DNA of 64,000 nucleotides from Terriglobia bacterium (lineage in GTDB: Bacteria > Acidobacteriota > Terriglobia > Bryobacterales > Bryobacteraceae): assembly GCA_020073305.1 (NCBI GenBank), contig JAIQFK010000002.1, positions 186,001 through 250,000 on the forward strand, read 5' to 3'. This document shows positions 8,787 to 17,679 of this stretch, piece after piece. Each line of letters starts with the position of its first letter. Within the stretch, counting starts at the first letter, position 1. The translations under genes and the position numbers were made by a program. Below the pieces are notes generated by a model, which did no database searches, was not told the DNA's origin, and saw only the letters and a program-made list of their open reading frames with translations.

Positions 8787-9146
8787 ATGGGCACCTACAG
8801 CGCCGTCCGTACGCTGCAAAACCCGAAGATTGGTATCGCATTCACCCTTGTGCTGGTGTTCCTGGTGGGCGCAGTGGTGGGCGCGCTGGCCATGAATGTG
8901 GGCGTCCATAAAGGCCTGCATCGCGTCCCCTTCTGGACCGATTCAGGCAAGGAGATCTCGCTGCACCGGCTGCAGAAGGAACTCGATCTGACTCCCGAGC
9001 AAACCGAGCAGCTCAAGACCGCGCTCGACGATTTCTCCCGCTACTATCAGGACGTGCTGGCTATCGGCAAGACCAGCATTTACAAAATCCTGAACGACGA
9101 GCAAAAGCACAAGTTCGATCGGCTGATGAACGAGCCCCAGAAGTAG
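8787..9146 (+). CDS. Membrane-anchored Spy/CpxP-like periplasmic protein
   Basis: The 119-residue product has one transmembrane segment near residues 15-37 (IGIAFTLVLVFLVGAVVGALA) followed by a helical periplasmic domain with LQKELDLTPEQTEQLKTALDDF and IYKILNDEQKHKFDRL. The LTPEQ phrase and the paired helices are characteristic of the CpxP/Spy/heavy-metal-sensor group of envelope chaperones or sensors. It starts four bases after the anti-sigma gene and probably forms the third gene of the ECF operon, giving a plausible envelope-stress module. The precise ligand or client is unknown. Confidence 0.8.
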   Translation: MGTYSAVRTLQNPKIGIAFTLVLVFLVGAVVGALAMNVGVHKGLHRVPFWTDSGKEISLHRLQKELDLTPEQTEQLKTALDDFSRYYQDVLAIGKTSIYKILNDEQKHKFDRLMNEPQK

Positions 9147-9156
9147 AATAGGCTTG

Positions 9157-9993
9157 ATGCCTGTTCGCCGCATCTTTCTGCTTTTCGCAGCCTCGGTTCT
9201 CCTGGACGCAGCCCCCACGCCCTTCGCCATTCTCAAACCCACCATCAGCGACATGGAAGATGGTCCCGGCGTGCCTCCGAGCTTCACTTTTGTTCCCGGC
9301 CAGTTTGTTTTCCTGAGCTTCGAAGTGGGCGGCTATCAGGTTTCTCCCGAACGGAAGTTACACCTCTCTTACAAGGTGGACGCCCTCGATCCCAAAGGCG
9401 TGCCGCTGATGGAAACCATTGCCAACACCCTGGACACGACGCTTTCGGACGAGGACAAGAACTGGAGACCGAAAATGCGGCAGCAGATGCTCCTGCCGCC
9501 GCTGGCCGGCTCCGGCGCGTACAAGATTGCCATCCAGGTGACGGACGATCTTGCCAAAGCGAAGGCTTCCCAGGAAATCAGTTTGCAGGTGCGCGGACAT
9601 GATGTCGCTCCAAGCGACACGCTCGCCATCCGCAATTTCCATTTCTATCGCGGCGAAGAGGACCGCGACCCGCTGGCGGTGGCCGCTTACAAGCCGGGCG
9701 ATACGCTGTTTGCGCGGTTCGATATCATTGGCTACAAATTCGGCCCTCACAATAGCGTGGATGTGGACTACGGAATTTCAATTCTGGCGCCTGGCGGCAG
9801 GGTTCTGTTTAAACAGGAAAAAGCCGCGGAAGAGAAAAGCTCTTCGTTTTATCCCAAGGCGTACGTGCCGGGCTCGATGAACCTGAATATCTACAAGGAC
9901 ACCAAGCCCGGACAATACACCGTTGTCTGCACCGCCCGTGATCACACCGGCAACCAGACGTACGAGGCCAAAGAGACCTTCACCGTAGAATAG
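9157..9993 (+). CDS. Exported protein of unknown function, beta-rich
   Basis: The product has 278 residues from the ATG at 9157; a TTG one codon earlier is also possible. A signal peptide (MPVRRIFLLFAASVLLDAAP) leads a protein rich in beta strands. It has two related halves, each with a phrase such as FLSFEVGGYQVSPERKLHLSY or FARFDIIGYKFGPHNSVDVDY, so it may contain an internal duplication of an Ig-like fold. It ends YEAKETFTVE. The gene is 10 nt from the Spy-like gene and may belong to the ECF operon. Its last 30 bases are the left copy of a direct repeat that recurs before the ammonia-lyase gene. Function not recognised. Confidence 0.75.
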   Translation: MPVRRIFLLFAASVLLDAAPTPFAILKPTISDMEDGPGVPPSFTFVPGQFVFLSFEVGGYQVSPERKLHLSYKVDALDPKGVPLMETIANTLDTTLSDEDKNWRPKMRQQMLLPPLAGSGAYKIAIQVTDDLAKAKASQEISLQVRGHDVAPSDTLAIRNFHFYRGEEDRDPLAVAAYKPGDTLFARFDIIGYKFGPHNSVDVDYGISILAPGGRVLFKQEKAAEEKSSSFYPKAYVPGSMNLNIYKDTKPGQYTVVCTARDHTGNQTYEAKETFTVE

Positions 9994-10004
9994 GCATTCA
10001 TGCC
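9964..10004 (+). repeat. Left copy of 41-bp imperfect direct repeat
   Basis: This stretch covers the last nine sense codons, the stop of the 9157-9993 gene and the following TAGGCATTCATGCC. It matches 10261-10301 at 36 of 41 positions. The spacing between copies is 297 bases, and a metallo-hydrolase gene fragment lies exactly between them. Confidence 0.85.
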
Positions 10005-10005
10005 A

Positions 10006-10254
10006 GACGCCCGGCGCCGGGACGTGAATGGTCTGCCAATTAGCGAGACCCGTCGCATTTGCACCCAGACGAACCGCTCCCTCCGCCGTAGTGAAGACGT
10101 GTTTCGGCCGCTGAAGCAGGGCCCGGCCGGCATGATCTAGATTATCGAAATGATGATCGTGGCTGAGTAGCACAATATCAACTCGACCGACATCTTGCAG
10201 GCCGAGTGCCGGCCCCTGGGTCTTGTGAAGAGTGACAGGACCCAGGGGTGAAAC
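10006..10254 (-). pseudogene. Fragment of an MBL-fold metallo-hydrolase gene
   Basis: The minus strand encodes about 83 residues that read as an internal piece of a UlaG-like metallo-beta-lactamase-fold hydrolase: LGPVTLHKTQGPALG, then VDIVLLSHDHHFDNLDHAGR with the metal-binding SHDHHFD signature, then VFTTAEGAVRLGANATGL and NWQTIHVPAPG. There is no start codon or ribosome-binding site at its beginning, the N-terminal strands and the later metal ligands are missing, and both ends fall within 2-7 bases of the 41-bp direct repeats. It is a gene remnant placed antisense between its neighbours. The frame is intact over its whole length, so the event may be fairly recent or the piece may have been spared by chance. 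Confidence 0.75.
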
Positions 10255-10260
10255 GTTAAC

Positions 10261-10301
10261 GAAGCCAAAGTGACGTTCACAGTAGAATAGGCACTCATGC
10301 C
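10261..10301 (+). repeat. Right copy of 41-bp imperfect direct repeat
   Basis: This copy carries a short open frame NEAKVTFTVE followed by a stop at 10288-10290, which mimics the C-terminus YEAKETFTVE of the upstream gene, and it includes the ATG (10297) of the ammonia-lyase. It therefore looks like the tail of a lost paralogue or a duplicated gene end that now serves as the leader of the next gene. Confidence 0.85.
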
Positions 10302-11802
10302 TGTCTCTGTTTCCGGGCTGGTCGTCGGCGCACGCCCCCTTTCCATCGAAGATGTCGTCGAGACCGCACGCCAGGGCCGCACGGTGGATCTGGCGGCGCC
10401 TTCGCGCGCGCTCATCGTGAAAGGACGCGTGGCGCTGGAAGAGCAGCTTGCGCGCGGCGAGCGCATCTACGGCGTCAACACCGGCGTGGGCGGCAACATC
10501 AAGTTCGCGCTGACGGCCGATCAAGCGGAACTTCTGCAGCACAACATCATGCGCCACCTCTCGTGCGCCACCGGAGCGCCGCTCCCCAACGACGTGGTGC
10601 GCGCCGCGATGTTGCTGCGCGTGGCCACGTTCTCGACCGGCACTTCGGCCGTGCGGCCTGAGCTGGTCGAGGCGCTCATCGAACTGCTGAACCGCGGCAT
10701 CACGCCCGTGGTTCCCCGCTACGGTTCGGTGGGAGCGAGCGGCGATCTCATGCCTTCGGCGTACGTCGCGCGCGCGCTCGTGGGCATGGGTGGCGTCGAG
10801 TACCAGGGCCGTCATATGTCCGCGCTGGATGCGATGAAGCTGGCCGATCTCGAGCCCATTCGGTTCGCGCCCAAAGAAGGCCTGGCGCTCATCAACGGCA
10901 CCACGATGATGACGGCGGTGGCGGCGCTCGTGTGGGTGGATGCGCGGCGCGTGCTGCGCGCGCTGCTCTCCGCGGTCGCCTTATCGGTGGAAGCACTCGA
11001 AGCCGGCAGCGAACCCTTTGCATCGTGGGTACAGGATATGAAAGGCCATCCGGGCCAGGCCGCAGTAGCAGAATTTATCCGCGAGCGCCTCGCCGGCAGT
11101 AAATTGACGGGTGATTCCGGCCGCCAAAGCTGCTATTCGCTGCGCTGTCCGCCGCAGGGCCTCGGTCCCGCGTGGGAAGCTCTGGAGACGGCGCGGCCGG
11201 TGATCGAACGCGAAATCAACTCCGCCAATGACAACCCGCTCGTCGATCCCGAAACCGGCACGCTCTACCGCGCCGGCAACTTCTACGGCGGCCATATCGC
11301 GCGCCTGCTCGACACCTGGAAGATCGACTTCGCGATCATGGGCAATTGGGCGAATGCGCTAATGGCTGTGCTCGTGGATGACAAATTCAACGGCGGCCTG
11401 CCGGCAAGCCTGGTGCCCGAGCCTGGCGTCAACTCCGGATTCAAGGGGATGCAGTTGAGCGTGACGAGCCTGGCCTGCGCGATCCGCCAGATGGCGGGCC
11501 CCAGCTCGATTCATTCGCTGCCCACCGAGGCCTACAACCAGGACGTGGTGAGCCTCGGCATGCACGCCGCCGTCACCGCGCTCGATGCACTCGAGTGTCT
11601 GCGGAACCAAACCGCTATGCTGCTGCTCGCCGCCGCCCAAGCCGCCGACCTGCGCGGCGCCGCCGGCAAACTCGGCATGCGCAACCAGCACGCCCACGCC
11701 GCTATTCGCCAGGTCTCCGATTTTCTCGATCGAGACCGCGCCATGGAACAGGACGTAGCCGACGTGGCGGCCCTGATCGCCGCCGGCAAGCTGACGGATT
11801 AG
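10297..11802 (+). CDS. MIO-type aromatic amino-acid ammonia-lyase (HAL/PAL/TAL family, possibly tyrosine-specific)
   Basis: The 501-residue enzyme builds the MIO electrophile from Ala147-Ser148-Gly149 in GSVGASGDLMP and has the catalytic Tyr58 loop YGVNTGVGG. Such enzymes deaminate His, Phe or Tyr, or act as aminomutases. The selectivity pair at the ring-binding position is His87-Leu88 (NIMRHLSCATG), the pair of tyrosine ammonia-lyases; histidase has Ser-His there. The later YNQDVVSLG also follows the PAL/TAL pattern rather than histidase NQEDHVSM. No hutU, hutI or hutG is nearby. A generic homology pipeline would call this hutH; I infer a tyrosine lyase or aminomutase. The start ATG lies within the right copy of the direct repeat, and the 3' end overlaps the convergent gene by four bases. 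Confidence 0.9.
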   Translation: MPVSVSGLVVGARPLSIEDVVETARQGRTVDLAAPSRALIVKGRVALEEQLARGERIYGVNTGVGGNIKFALTADQAELLQHNIMRHLSCATGAPLPNDVVRAAMLLRVATFSTGTSAVRPELVEALIELLNRGITPVVPRYGSVGASGDLMPSAYVARALVGMGGVEYQGRHMSALDAMKLADLEPIRFAPKEGLALINGTTMMTAVAALVWVDARRVLRALLSAVALSVEALEAGSEPFASWVQDMKGHPGQAAVAEFIRERLAGSKLTGDSGRQSCYSLRCPPQGLGPAWEALETARPVIEREINSANDNPLVDPETGTLYRAGNFYGGHIARLLDTWKIDFAIMGNWANALMAVLVDDKFNGGLPASLVPEPGVNSGFKGMQLSVTSLACAIRQMAGPSSIHSLPTEAYNQDVVSLGMHAAVTALDALECLRNQTAMLLLAAAQAADLRGAAGKLGMRNQHAHAAIRQVSDFLDRDRAMEQDVADVAALIAAGKLTD

Positions 11803-12245
11803 GTTTGCGCCGTGGTTCGCAGCCGAAACAGCAGATAGATGGACGCCGCCAGCAACGCCGGCGAAGAGTAGAAGCCCGGCATCGGCCGCGCAAAGTGCAC
11901 CGATGCCACCGTCCGCCCCGCTATGGTTCCGAGCGTGTGCCCCAGACCGTTCAGGAGCATGATCACAGCAAATACGTAAGCGAGGGGCTTCAGCCAGCGT
12001 GATCCACGGAAGGCAAACACCGACAAAGACAGCAGCAGCAAGTTCGCGACAATCAGCCCCGCCAGCCATACTCCGAACTCAAAGATCGGCATCGGAAACC
12101 ACGCCACCTGTTCGCTTATGGCGACCACGGTTGGATTGTAAACGGAGAGAAAGCCCGTCAGCGATTCATCGACGATATGCAACGCGAGCGCCAGGCACAG
12201 CGCGATCCACGCGATGCCAAGCTTCGTGTCACCCGCCGTATTCAT
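11799..12245 (-). CDS. Small integral membrane protein, HXXEE-like family
   Basis: The 148-residue product has about four hydrophobic segments. It carries a degenerate form of the family signature: HIVDE (residues 23-27) in the first helix where HxxEE is usual, NGLGH in the third, and a PGFYSSP turn before the last helix. These conserved polar residues inside membrane helices suggest a metal-binding or enzymatic role, but the family has no established function to my knowledge. The gene lies convergent to the ammonia-lyase, sharing TTAG at the stops, and ten bases downstream of ADOP permease 1 on the same strand is not coupled because it is transcribed first. Confidence in the family is moderate. 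Confidence 0.7.
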   Translation of the reverse strand: MNTAGDTKLGIAWIALCLALALHIVDESLTGFLSVYNPTVVAISEQVAWFPMPIFEFGVWLAGLIVANLLLLSLSVFAFRGSRWLKPLAYVFAVIMLLNGLGHTLGTIAGRTVASVHFARPMPGFYSSPALLAASIYLLFRLRTTAQT

Positions 12246-12254
12246 AATCGCCGA

Positions 12255-15002
12255 TTATTCGTATCTTAGGGCGGTCATCGGATCCACGCGCGCCGCTCTC
12301 CTCGCCGGCAGATATCCCGCGAGCATCGCGATCGCCGCCAATATCAAAGCGGCGCCGGCGATAGTTGCCGGATCCGTCGCCTTCAGCTCGAACAGGTAAT
12401 CCTGAAGGAATCTCGTGGCCGCCAGCGCTACCGGCAGTCCGATCGCAACACCCAGCACCACAAGCCGCGAGGTTTCGCGCAGCACCATCCACAGCATTTC
12501 TCCGCTCCGCGCGCCCAGCGCCATGCGAATCCCGATCTCACTGGTCCGGCGCGCTACGGCATACGACATCGTCCCGTACAGTCCCACGCACGCCAGCACC
12601 AGCGCAAGAACGCCGAAAACTCCTGAAAGTTCCGCCAGCATCCTCTCGCGGATTACGGTACTGTCCACTCGCTGCGCCAGCGTAGTTACCTCGCTGATCA
12701 TCAAATCACGATGCATCTCGCGCAGTAAGCGCCTCACCTGCGAAGCCATCGCCAGCGGGTCTCCCGCGGTTTGCACCTCAACGGACTGGATCGGGTACGG
12801 CGCCTGCGCGAGCGGCAGATAGAACATCGGCTCCACCGGAGCCCGCAGGTCGTTATACTTCGCGTCCCGCAATATTCCGACAATCTCGAACGGCGTGCCC
12901 TTCAATTCATCGACGTTCGGGACTGCCAGTTTCCCCAGCGGGTTCTGACCCGGCAGGTACTTCCGCGCCAGCGCCTCGTTGATCACCAGGACCCTGTGCG
13001 CTCGCTCATCATCGCTCGCCTTGAACCCGCGGCCCATGACAACCTGCATCCCCACCGTTTCAAAATACCGGCTCGAAACCATGTTGAGGTGCGCAGGCGC
13101 CCCCTCGCGGGTCGCGCCTCGAATGACGAGCGATGTATAAAGATCGTTTTCGCTGAACAGCCCGAGCCACGAAACACTGGCCGAGCGCACTCCGGCGAGA
13201 GCGTTCAGCCGCTCCTCCAGGTCGCGGAACACACCGGGCAGCCGCCTTTGTGCGACGGCAAAATCCGGCTTGCCCTGAACCCGCTCGACGTCCTCCATTT
13301 GCACTTCCAGCATCAAGACATTCTGCAGCCGGAATCCCGGATCGAGACGATGCAGATTGGCGAGGCTGTGCGCCAGCAGCCCGGCGCCAATGAGCAGCAC
13401 TAGCGAAAGAGCGACCTGAGAAACCAGCAGCACGCGGCTGAGACGCTGGCGAGGGCGGCCGCCGGTTTGAGTACGTGAGGATCCTTTCAATGCTGTTGCG
13501 ATTTCGAGCTGGGTGGCCTGCCAGGCAGGCACAAGCCCGAACAGAAATGCGGACGCGAAACAAACCGCCGTGGTGAAGGCAAGCACGCGCGTATCGGGTG
13601 AGATCTGAAGCGATAGCATCCCGCCAGTGGCAATGAAAGTCGCCAGAGCGTCGGCCAGCCAGTAAGCGACCAGCAACCCTGCCGCGCCGCCCATCAGTGC
13701 CAGCAGGACACTTTCAGTGAGCAACTGCCGCATCAGCCGGTAACGCCCCGAACCAAGCGCCAGCCGCAGTCCGATCTCGCTACGCCGCGACGTGGCCCTC
13801 GCCAGCAGCAGATTTGCGACGTTCGAGCACGCAATCAACAGCACCAGTCCGACCACAGCCATGATGATGCGAAGGCTCTGCGCGTACTTCTCGCGTAACA
13901 TTCCCAGTCCGCCGCCGCCGGGTTTCAAAGTGATGTGGTAATCCGAAATTTTCCTGTCGACCGGTTGCGACGGCCCCGGAGACCTCAGCGATTCTTCGAT
14001 TCCTCGCCCCACTTCCCCGGCCAGGACCTGCCGATACGCTGCCGTCATAGCCGCCTCAGCCTGACGGACGCTCACGCCCGGCTTGAGGCGCGCCATCACG
14101 CCCGAGAAGAACGCCCAATTGCGCTGGTTCAGTTCCTCCGGGCTCTTCGCCTGATTCATCGGCGCCCAGATATCCGGTGCGTATCCGGTCCGGTGTCCTC
14201 GAAACTCGCGCGGCGTGACGCCGATGATCGTATACATTTCGTGGTTGATCGAAATTTTCTTGCGCGAGACTGCCGCATCCCCGCCGTACTGCCGCTGCCA
14301 CAATCCATAGCTGATCACGGCCACGCGATCTTGAACGCCGCCCGTGCCCGGCAGCCGGTCATCTGCTTCGTTGAACATTCTTCCCATCAATGGCCGAACA
14401 CCCAGCACGGAAAAGTAATTGCCGGAAACAATCGTGCCCGGAACATAAGCGGCCTCCAGCTGCGGCGCCCCAGGAATGGTTACCATCATCCGAGGGCTAT
14501 CCGAGATCGCCGAAATCCCTGAGAAGACCTGCTGTTGATCGCGCACATCACGGAAGGTCGGATACATGAAAATCCAGCTCGCCCCCTTGCATTCGGCGCC
14601 AACCAGGACCAGCCTGTCGGGGTCTTCTACCGGCATGCTCTTGAGAAGCACCGTATCCATCACGCTGAACACCGCCGTGTTCGCCCCAATGCCCAGAGCC
14701 AGGGACAGTACCGCAACCGCTGTAAATCCAGGGCTGCGGCGCAGCATGCGCAGCGCATAGCGCAAATCCTGCGCGATCTCCTCGACCGGCCGCCACTGCC
14801 AGACTTCTCGGCTGTTTTCTTCGAGCAGCAGCGTATTTCCGAACTCCCTCTGGGCCCGGTATCGCGCTTCCTCCGGCGCAACGCCGCTTTCCACCAGCTT
14901 CTGCACTTTCATTTCGAGGTGCTGCCGCATCTCGTCGCCAAGCTCGCGATCGAATTTTCGATGCCCAAAAATAAACCGCAGCCCGCGCCAAAGTCTACTC
15001 AT
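12255..15002 (-). CDS. ADOP-type MacB-like ABC permease 1
   Basis: The 915-residue protein has the layout of acidobacterial duplicated orphan permeases: a short cytoplasmic prefix (LWRGLRFIFGHRKFDRELGDEM), a first transmembrane helix ([21 protein letters not shown]), a MacB periplasmic core domain, an FtsX triple-helix block, a second periplasmic core domain and a final FtsX block ending LPARRAARVDPMTALRYE. It has no ATPase domain, so it needs a partner encoded elsewhere or acts as a mechanotransmission component. GAGGAAAGAC lies just before the ATG. It is the last of three tandem paralogues behind padR. Substrate unknown; macrolide or peptide efflux is only a family-level guess. Confidence 0.9.
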   Translation of the reverse strand: MSRLWRGLRFIFGHRKFDRELGDEMRQHLEMKVQKLVESGVAPEEARYRAQREFGNTLLLEENSREVWQWRPVEEIAQDLRYALRMLRRSPGFTAVAVLSLALGIGANTAVFSVMDTVLLKSMPVEDPDRLVLVGAECKGASWIFMYPTFRDVRDQQQVFSGISAISDSPRMMVTIPGAPQLEAAYVPGTIVSGNYFSVLGVRPLMGRMFNEADDRLPGTGGVQDRVAVISYGLWQRQYGGDAAVSRKKISINHEMYTIIGVTPREFRGHRTGYAPDIWAPMNQAKSPEELNQRNWAFFSGVMARLKPGVSVRQAEAAMTAAYRQVLAGEVGRGIEESLRSPGPSQPVDRKISDYHITLKPGGGGLGMLREKYAQSLRIIMAVVGLVLLIACSNVANLLLARATSRRSEIGLRLALGSGRYRLMRQLLTESVLLALMGGAAGLLVAYWLADALATFIATGGMLSLQISPDTRVLAFTTAVCFASAFLFGLVPAWQATQLEIATALKGSSRTQTGGRPRQRLSRVLLVSQVALSLVLLIGAGLLAHSLANLHRLDPGFRLQNVLMLEVQMEDVERVQGKPDFAVAQRRLPGVFRDLEERLNALAGVRSASVSWLGLFSENDLYTSLVIRGATREGAPAHLNMVSSRYFETVGMQVVMGRGFKASDDERAHRVLVINEALARKYLPGQNPLGKLAVPNVDELKGTPFEIVGILRDAKYNDLRAPVEPMFYLPLAQAPYPIQSVEVQTAGDPLAMASQVRRLLREMHRDLMISEVTTLAQRVDSTVIRERMLAELSGVFGVLALVLACVGLYGTMSYAVARRTSEIGIRMALGARSGEMLWMVLRETSRLVVLGVAIGLPVALAATRFLQDYLFELKATDPATIAGAALILAAIAMLAGYLPARRAARVDPMTALRYE

Positions 15003-15026
15003 GTCTTTCCTCGTCGCGTCTCCGCG

Positions 15027-17660
15027 TCATTCATAACGGAGGGCCTCCATGGGATCGATCCGCGCCGCGCGCGATGCCGGAATGTAAATCGCGATCAACA
15101 CGACAGACAGCAGTAGCAGAGGGACGCAGAGGAAGATCGCCAGGCTGTGCACTCTGAATCCCTGCAATATCGCGGCGAAGAGCCCGGGTAGAGGCGCGGC
15201 GGCCGCCAGACCCACGGCTGCGCTCACCAGCGCGAGCAGCATGCCCTTGCCCATCACCAATCGCAGCACATCGGCGCGGTGCGCTCCGAGCGCCATACGG
15301 ATGCCGATCTCGTGCGTGCGCTGCGCGACGGAATACGAAATGACGCCGTAGATCCCGACGGCGGCGAGCAACAGGGCCATGACTCCGAATATTCCGAGCA
15401 AGGCGTCGAACTGGTAGTCACCGCCTTCCAGGTCGTCGATCAGACGAGAGATCGTTCGCACACTGGCGATAGGCTGATCGGGATCGACCGACCACACGGC
15501 GCTCCGGAGCGCACGCGCCATCAGATTCGGATCACCGGCCGCGCGCACGGCCAGCCACATTTCCGGTTCCGTAGGAGTCTGCAAGTACGGCTCATACACT
15601 TGCGCATCGTCTTCTTTCGGACCGAAAAACGCCTTGATGTTCCCAACGATCCCCACAATCTGGCTCCAGTCCGGCGCATCAAGGTCGATACGGATGTACC
15701 GCCCCAGCGGGTTCTGTCCCGGAAAGAAGCGTTCCACAAATACGCGGTTGACAATGGCCACTCGAGGGGCGCGTGCGTTATCGGATTCGCGAATTGCGCG
15801 GCCCCGAATCAGCGGAATGCTCAGGACACGGAACTGGCCGGGACTCACCCGGAAATATCGCGCCTTCGGCCGTTCTGCCGCGGGCACAGCCGGCTGACCC
15901 TGGATGCTGAAGGTTCGCTTTTCGGCGTTGAACGGCATGGCATTCGCAATCCCCGCGGCTTCGACGCCGGGCAGTCCCTGGAGCCTCTCGAGCACGCTTT
16001 GAAAGAAAGCGGTCCGCCGAGCCGGCTCATGATATCGGGCATTCGTCAGAGACACAGCGGCTGTCAGTACCTGCTTCGGGTCATACCCGAAATCGGCGCG
16101 CAGTTCTTCAGCCGTGGCCTTGATGATGAGACCCGCGCCGGTCACCAGCACCATGGCGAGCGCGATTTCGCCGCCGACCAGCACGTTACGGCCCCAACCG
16201 CGACTGAGATCGCCAGTGCGGCCTCCCTGGCGCAGCGTGCTTTGCGGATCAGTGCGTGAAACCCGGATCGCCGGCGCCAGCCCGAACAACAGGGCCGCAC
16301 CCATCGAAGCCAGGCAGGTGAAGGCCAGCACGTTCTGGTCGAGCGTGACGTTAGTGGCAATCGCGCCGACGTACTCATTGAAGTTGAGCATGCCGCGCAG
16401 AATAGAAATGCCCCAGTACGCGGCAACCAGACCGCAGCCCCCGCCGATCAGCGCAATCAAAAGGCTCTCCACCAGCAACTGGCGGATCACACGCACGCGC
16501 CCGGCGCCCAGCGCGGTTCGAATCGCGATCTCCTGCTGGCGCTTCGCGGCTCGCGCGAGCAGCAAATTCGCGATATTCGCGCACGCGATCACCAAAACCA
16601 GCGCAACTGCAGTCATGAGCAACATCAGGCCCGGCCGAATGACGTCTTCCTCGATGCCGTATTCCTGAAGCGTCATGACGTTTGCGCCCCAGCCTTTTTC
16701 GGACGCCGGATAGCTTTGCTCCGCGCGATGTGCCAGGGTGCTCATCTCTGCCCGCGCACGCTGAAGATCGATGCCGGACCTCAACCGGCCGAAAAGCACG
16801 AAGTCACGAGCGTCGCGAGCGTGCGGCCCGGGATTTTCTGACGCAAGCACCAACGGGGTCCACAGGCGCGGCAGAAAGGCCACTTGCCGGAAGGACGCCG
16901 GCATCACCCCGATGACCACATACTCCTCGCCATCGAGCGCTACCGTTCTTCCAATGACGTTCGGATCGGACGCAAACCGCCGCTGCCAAAGGCCGTAAGT
17001 CAGAATCACAACGTGATCGCGGCCCGCCTGATCTTCACCTGGCAGGAATGTTCGCCCCAGAAATGCCGAAACCCCGAGCACTCGGAAATAGGTCGCGGTC
17101 ACTCGCATTCCCGTGAGGCGCTCCGGTTCTCCGGCGCCCGTGAGGCTGAAGTCGTGATAGGGATCCGCGGCAGCCAGGTCCGCAAACGCGTGGTTCGCCT
17201 CCCGCCACGCCAGAAAATCAACCGCCGAAATCCGTCCCCGCTCGAGCGCTCTCGCCGGGTTTGTGGCGACCACCGCAACCGCGCGATCTGGATCCGCCAC
17301 CGCAGGCTTCTTCAGCAGCCAGCCGCTGATCAGGCTAAAAATGCTCGAATTGACCGCGATCCCCAGCGCTAGCGTGGCCGTCACGACGAAAGTAAATCCC
17401 GGATTCTTGCGCAGCATTCGCGCGCCATAGCGCAGATCCTGCAACAGTGTTTCCAGCCAAACCCATCCCCACACTTCGCGACTGGTCTCGCGTAACAACA
17501 GCGTGTTCCCGAACTGCCGGCGCGCCGCGTACCGGGCATCATCTGTCCCGCCACCGGCTTCCGTTTTCATATCCACATGAAGCCGGATCTCATCTTCCAG
17601 ATCGCGCTCAAACCGCCCGCGCCGCATCACGAATAGCAACTTGCGCCAGAGCTTGCTCAT
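15027..17660 (-). CDS. ADOP-type MacB-like ABC permease 2
   Basis: The product is 877 residues from the ATG at 17660, which has GAGGAAAG upstream and begins [24 protein letters not shown] like its paralogue; a longer ORF from 17723 would run into the preceding gene. It repeats the architecture of prefix, helix, periplasmic core domain, FtsX, core domain, FtsX and the terminal IPASRAARIDPMEALRYE. Gaps to neighbours are 24 and 19 nt, so the three permeases form one transcript. The two FtsX blocks contain the conserved NIANLLLARAAKRQQEIAIRTA type loop. It is clearly closer in its first 100 residues to permease 3 than to permease 1, indicating successive tandem duplication. Confidence 0.9.
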   Translation of the reverse strand: MSKLWRKLLFVMRRGRFERDLEDEIRLHVDMKTEAGGGTDDARYAARRQFGNTLLLRETSREVWGWVWLETLLQDLRYGARMLRKNPGFTFVVTATLALGIAVNSSIFSLISGWLLKKPAVADPDRAVAVVATNPARALERGRISAVDFLAWREANHAFADLAAADPYHDFSLTGAGEPERLTGMRVTATYFRVLGVSAFLGRTFLPGEDQAGRDHVVILTYGLWQRRFASDPNVIGRTVALDGEEYVVIGVMPASFRQVAFLPRLWTPLVLASENPGPHARDARDFVLFGRLRSGIDLQRARAEMSTLAHRAEQSYPASEKGWGANVMTLQEYGIEEDVIRPGLMLLMTAVALVLVIACANIANLLLARAAKRQQEIAIRTALGAGRVRVIRQLLVESLLIALIGGGCGLVAAYWGISILRGMLNFNEYVGAIATNVTLDQNVLAFTCLASMGAALLFGLAPAIRVSRTDPQSTLRQGGRTGDLSRGWGRNVLVGGEIALAMVLVTGAGLIIKATAEELRADFGYDPKQVLTAAVSLTNARYHEPARRTAFFQSVLERLQGLPGVEAAGIANAMPFNAEKRTFSIQGQPAVPAAERPKARYFRVSPGQFRVLSIPLIRGRAIRESDNARAPRVAIVNRVFVERFFPGQNPLGRYIRIDLDAPDWSQIVGIVGNIKAFFGPKEDDAQVYEPYLQTPTEPEMWLAVRAAGDPNLMARALRSAVWSVDPDQPIASVRTISRLIDDLEGGDYQFDALLGIFGVMALLLAAVGIYGVISYSVAQRTHEIGIRMALGAHRADVLRLVMGKGMLLALVSAAVGLAAAAPLPGLFAAILQGFRVHSLAIFLCVPLLLLSVVLIAIYIPASRAARIDPMEALRYE

Positions 17661-17679
17661 GTCTTTCCTCCCCGCGTCG

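Noticed and set aside
9964-10301. An insertion sequence with target-site duplications.
   Set aside because: No transposase or terminal inverted repeats, and a 41-bp imperfect repeat is too long and diverged for a target duplication.
10297-11802. Naming the lyase hutH.
   Set aside because: His-Leu selectivity pair and NQDVVSLG do not fit histidase, and no hut genes are nearby.
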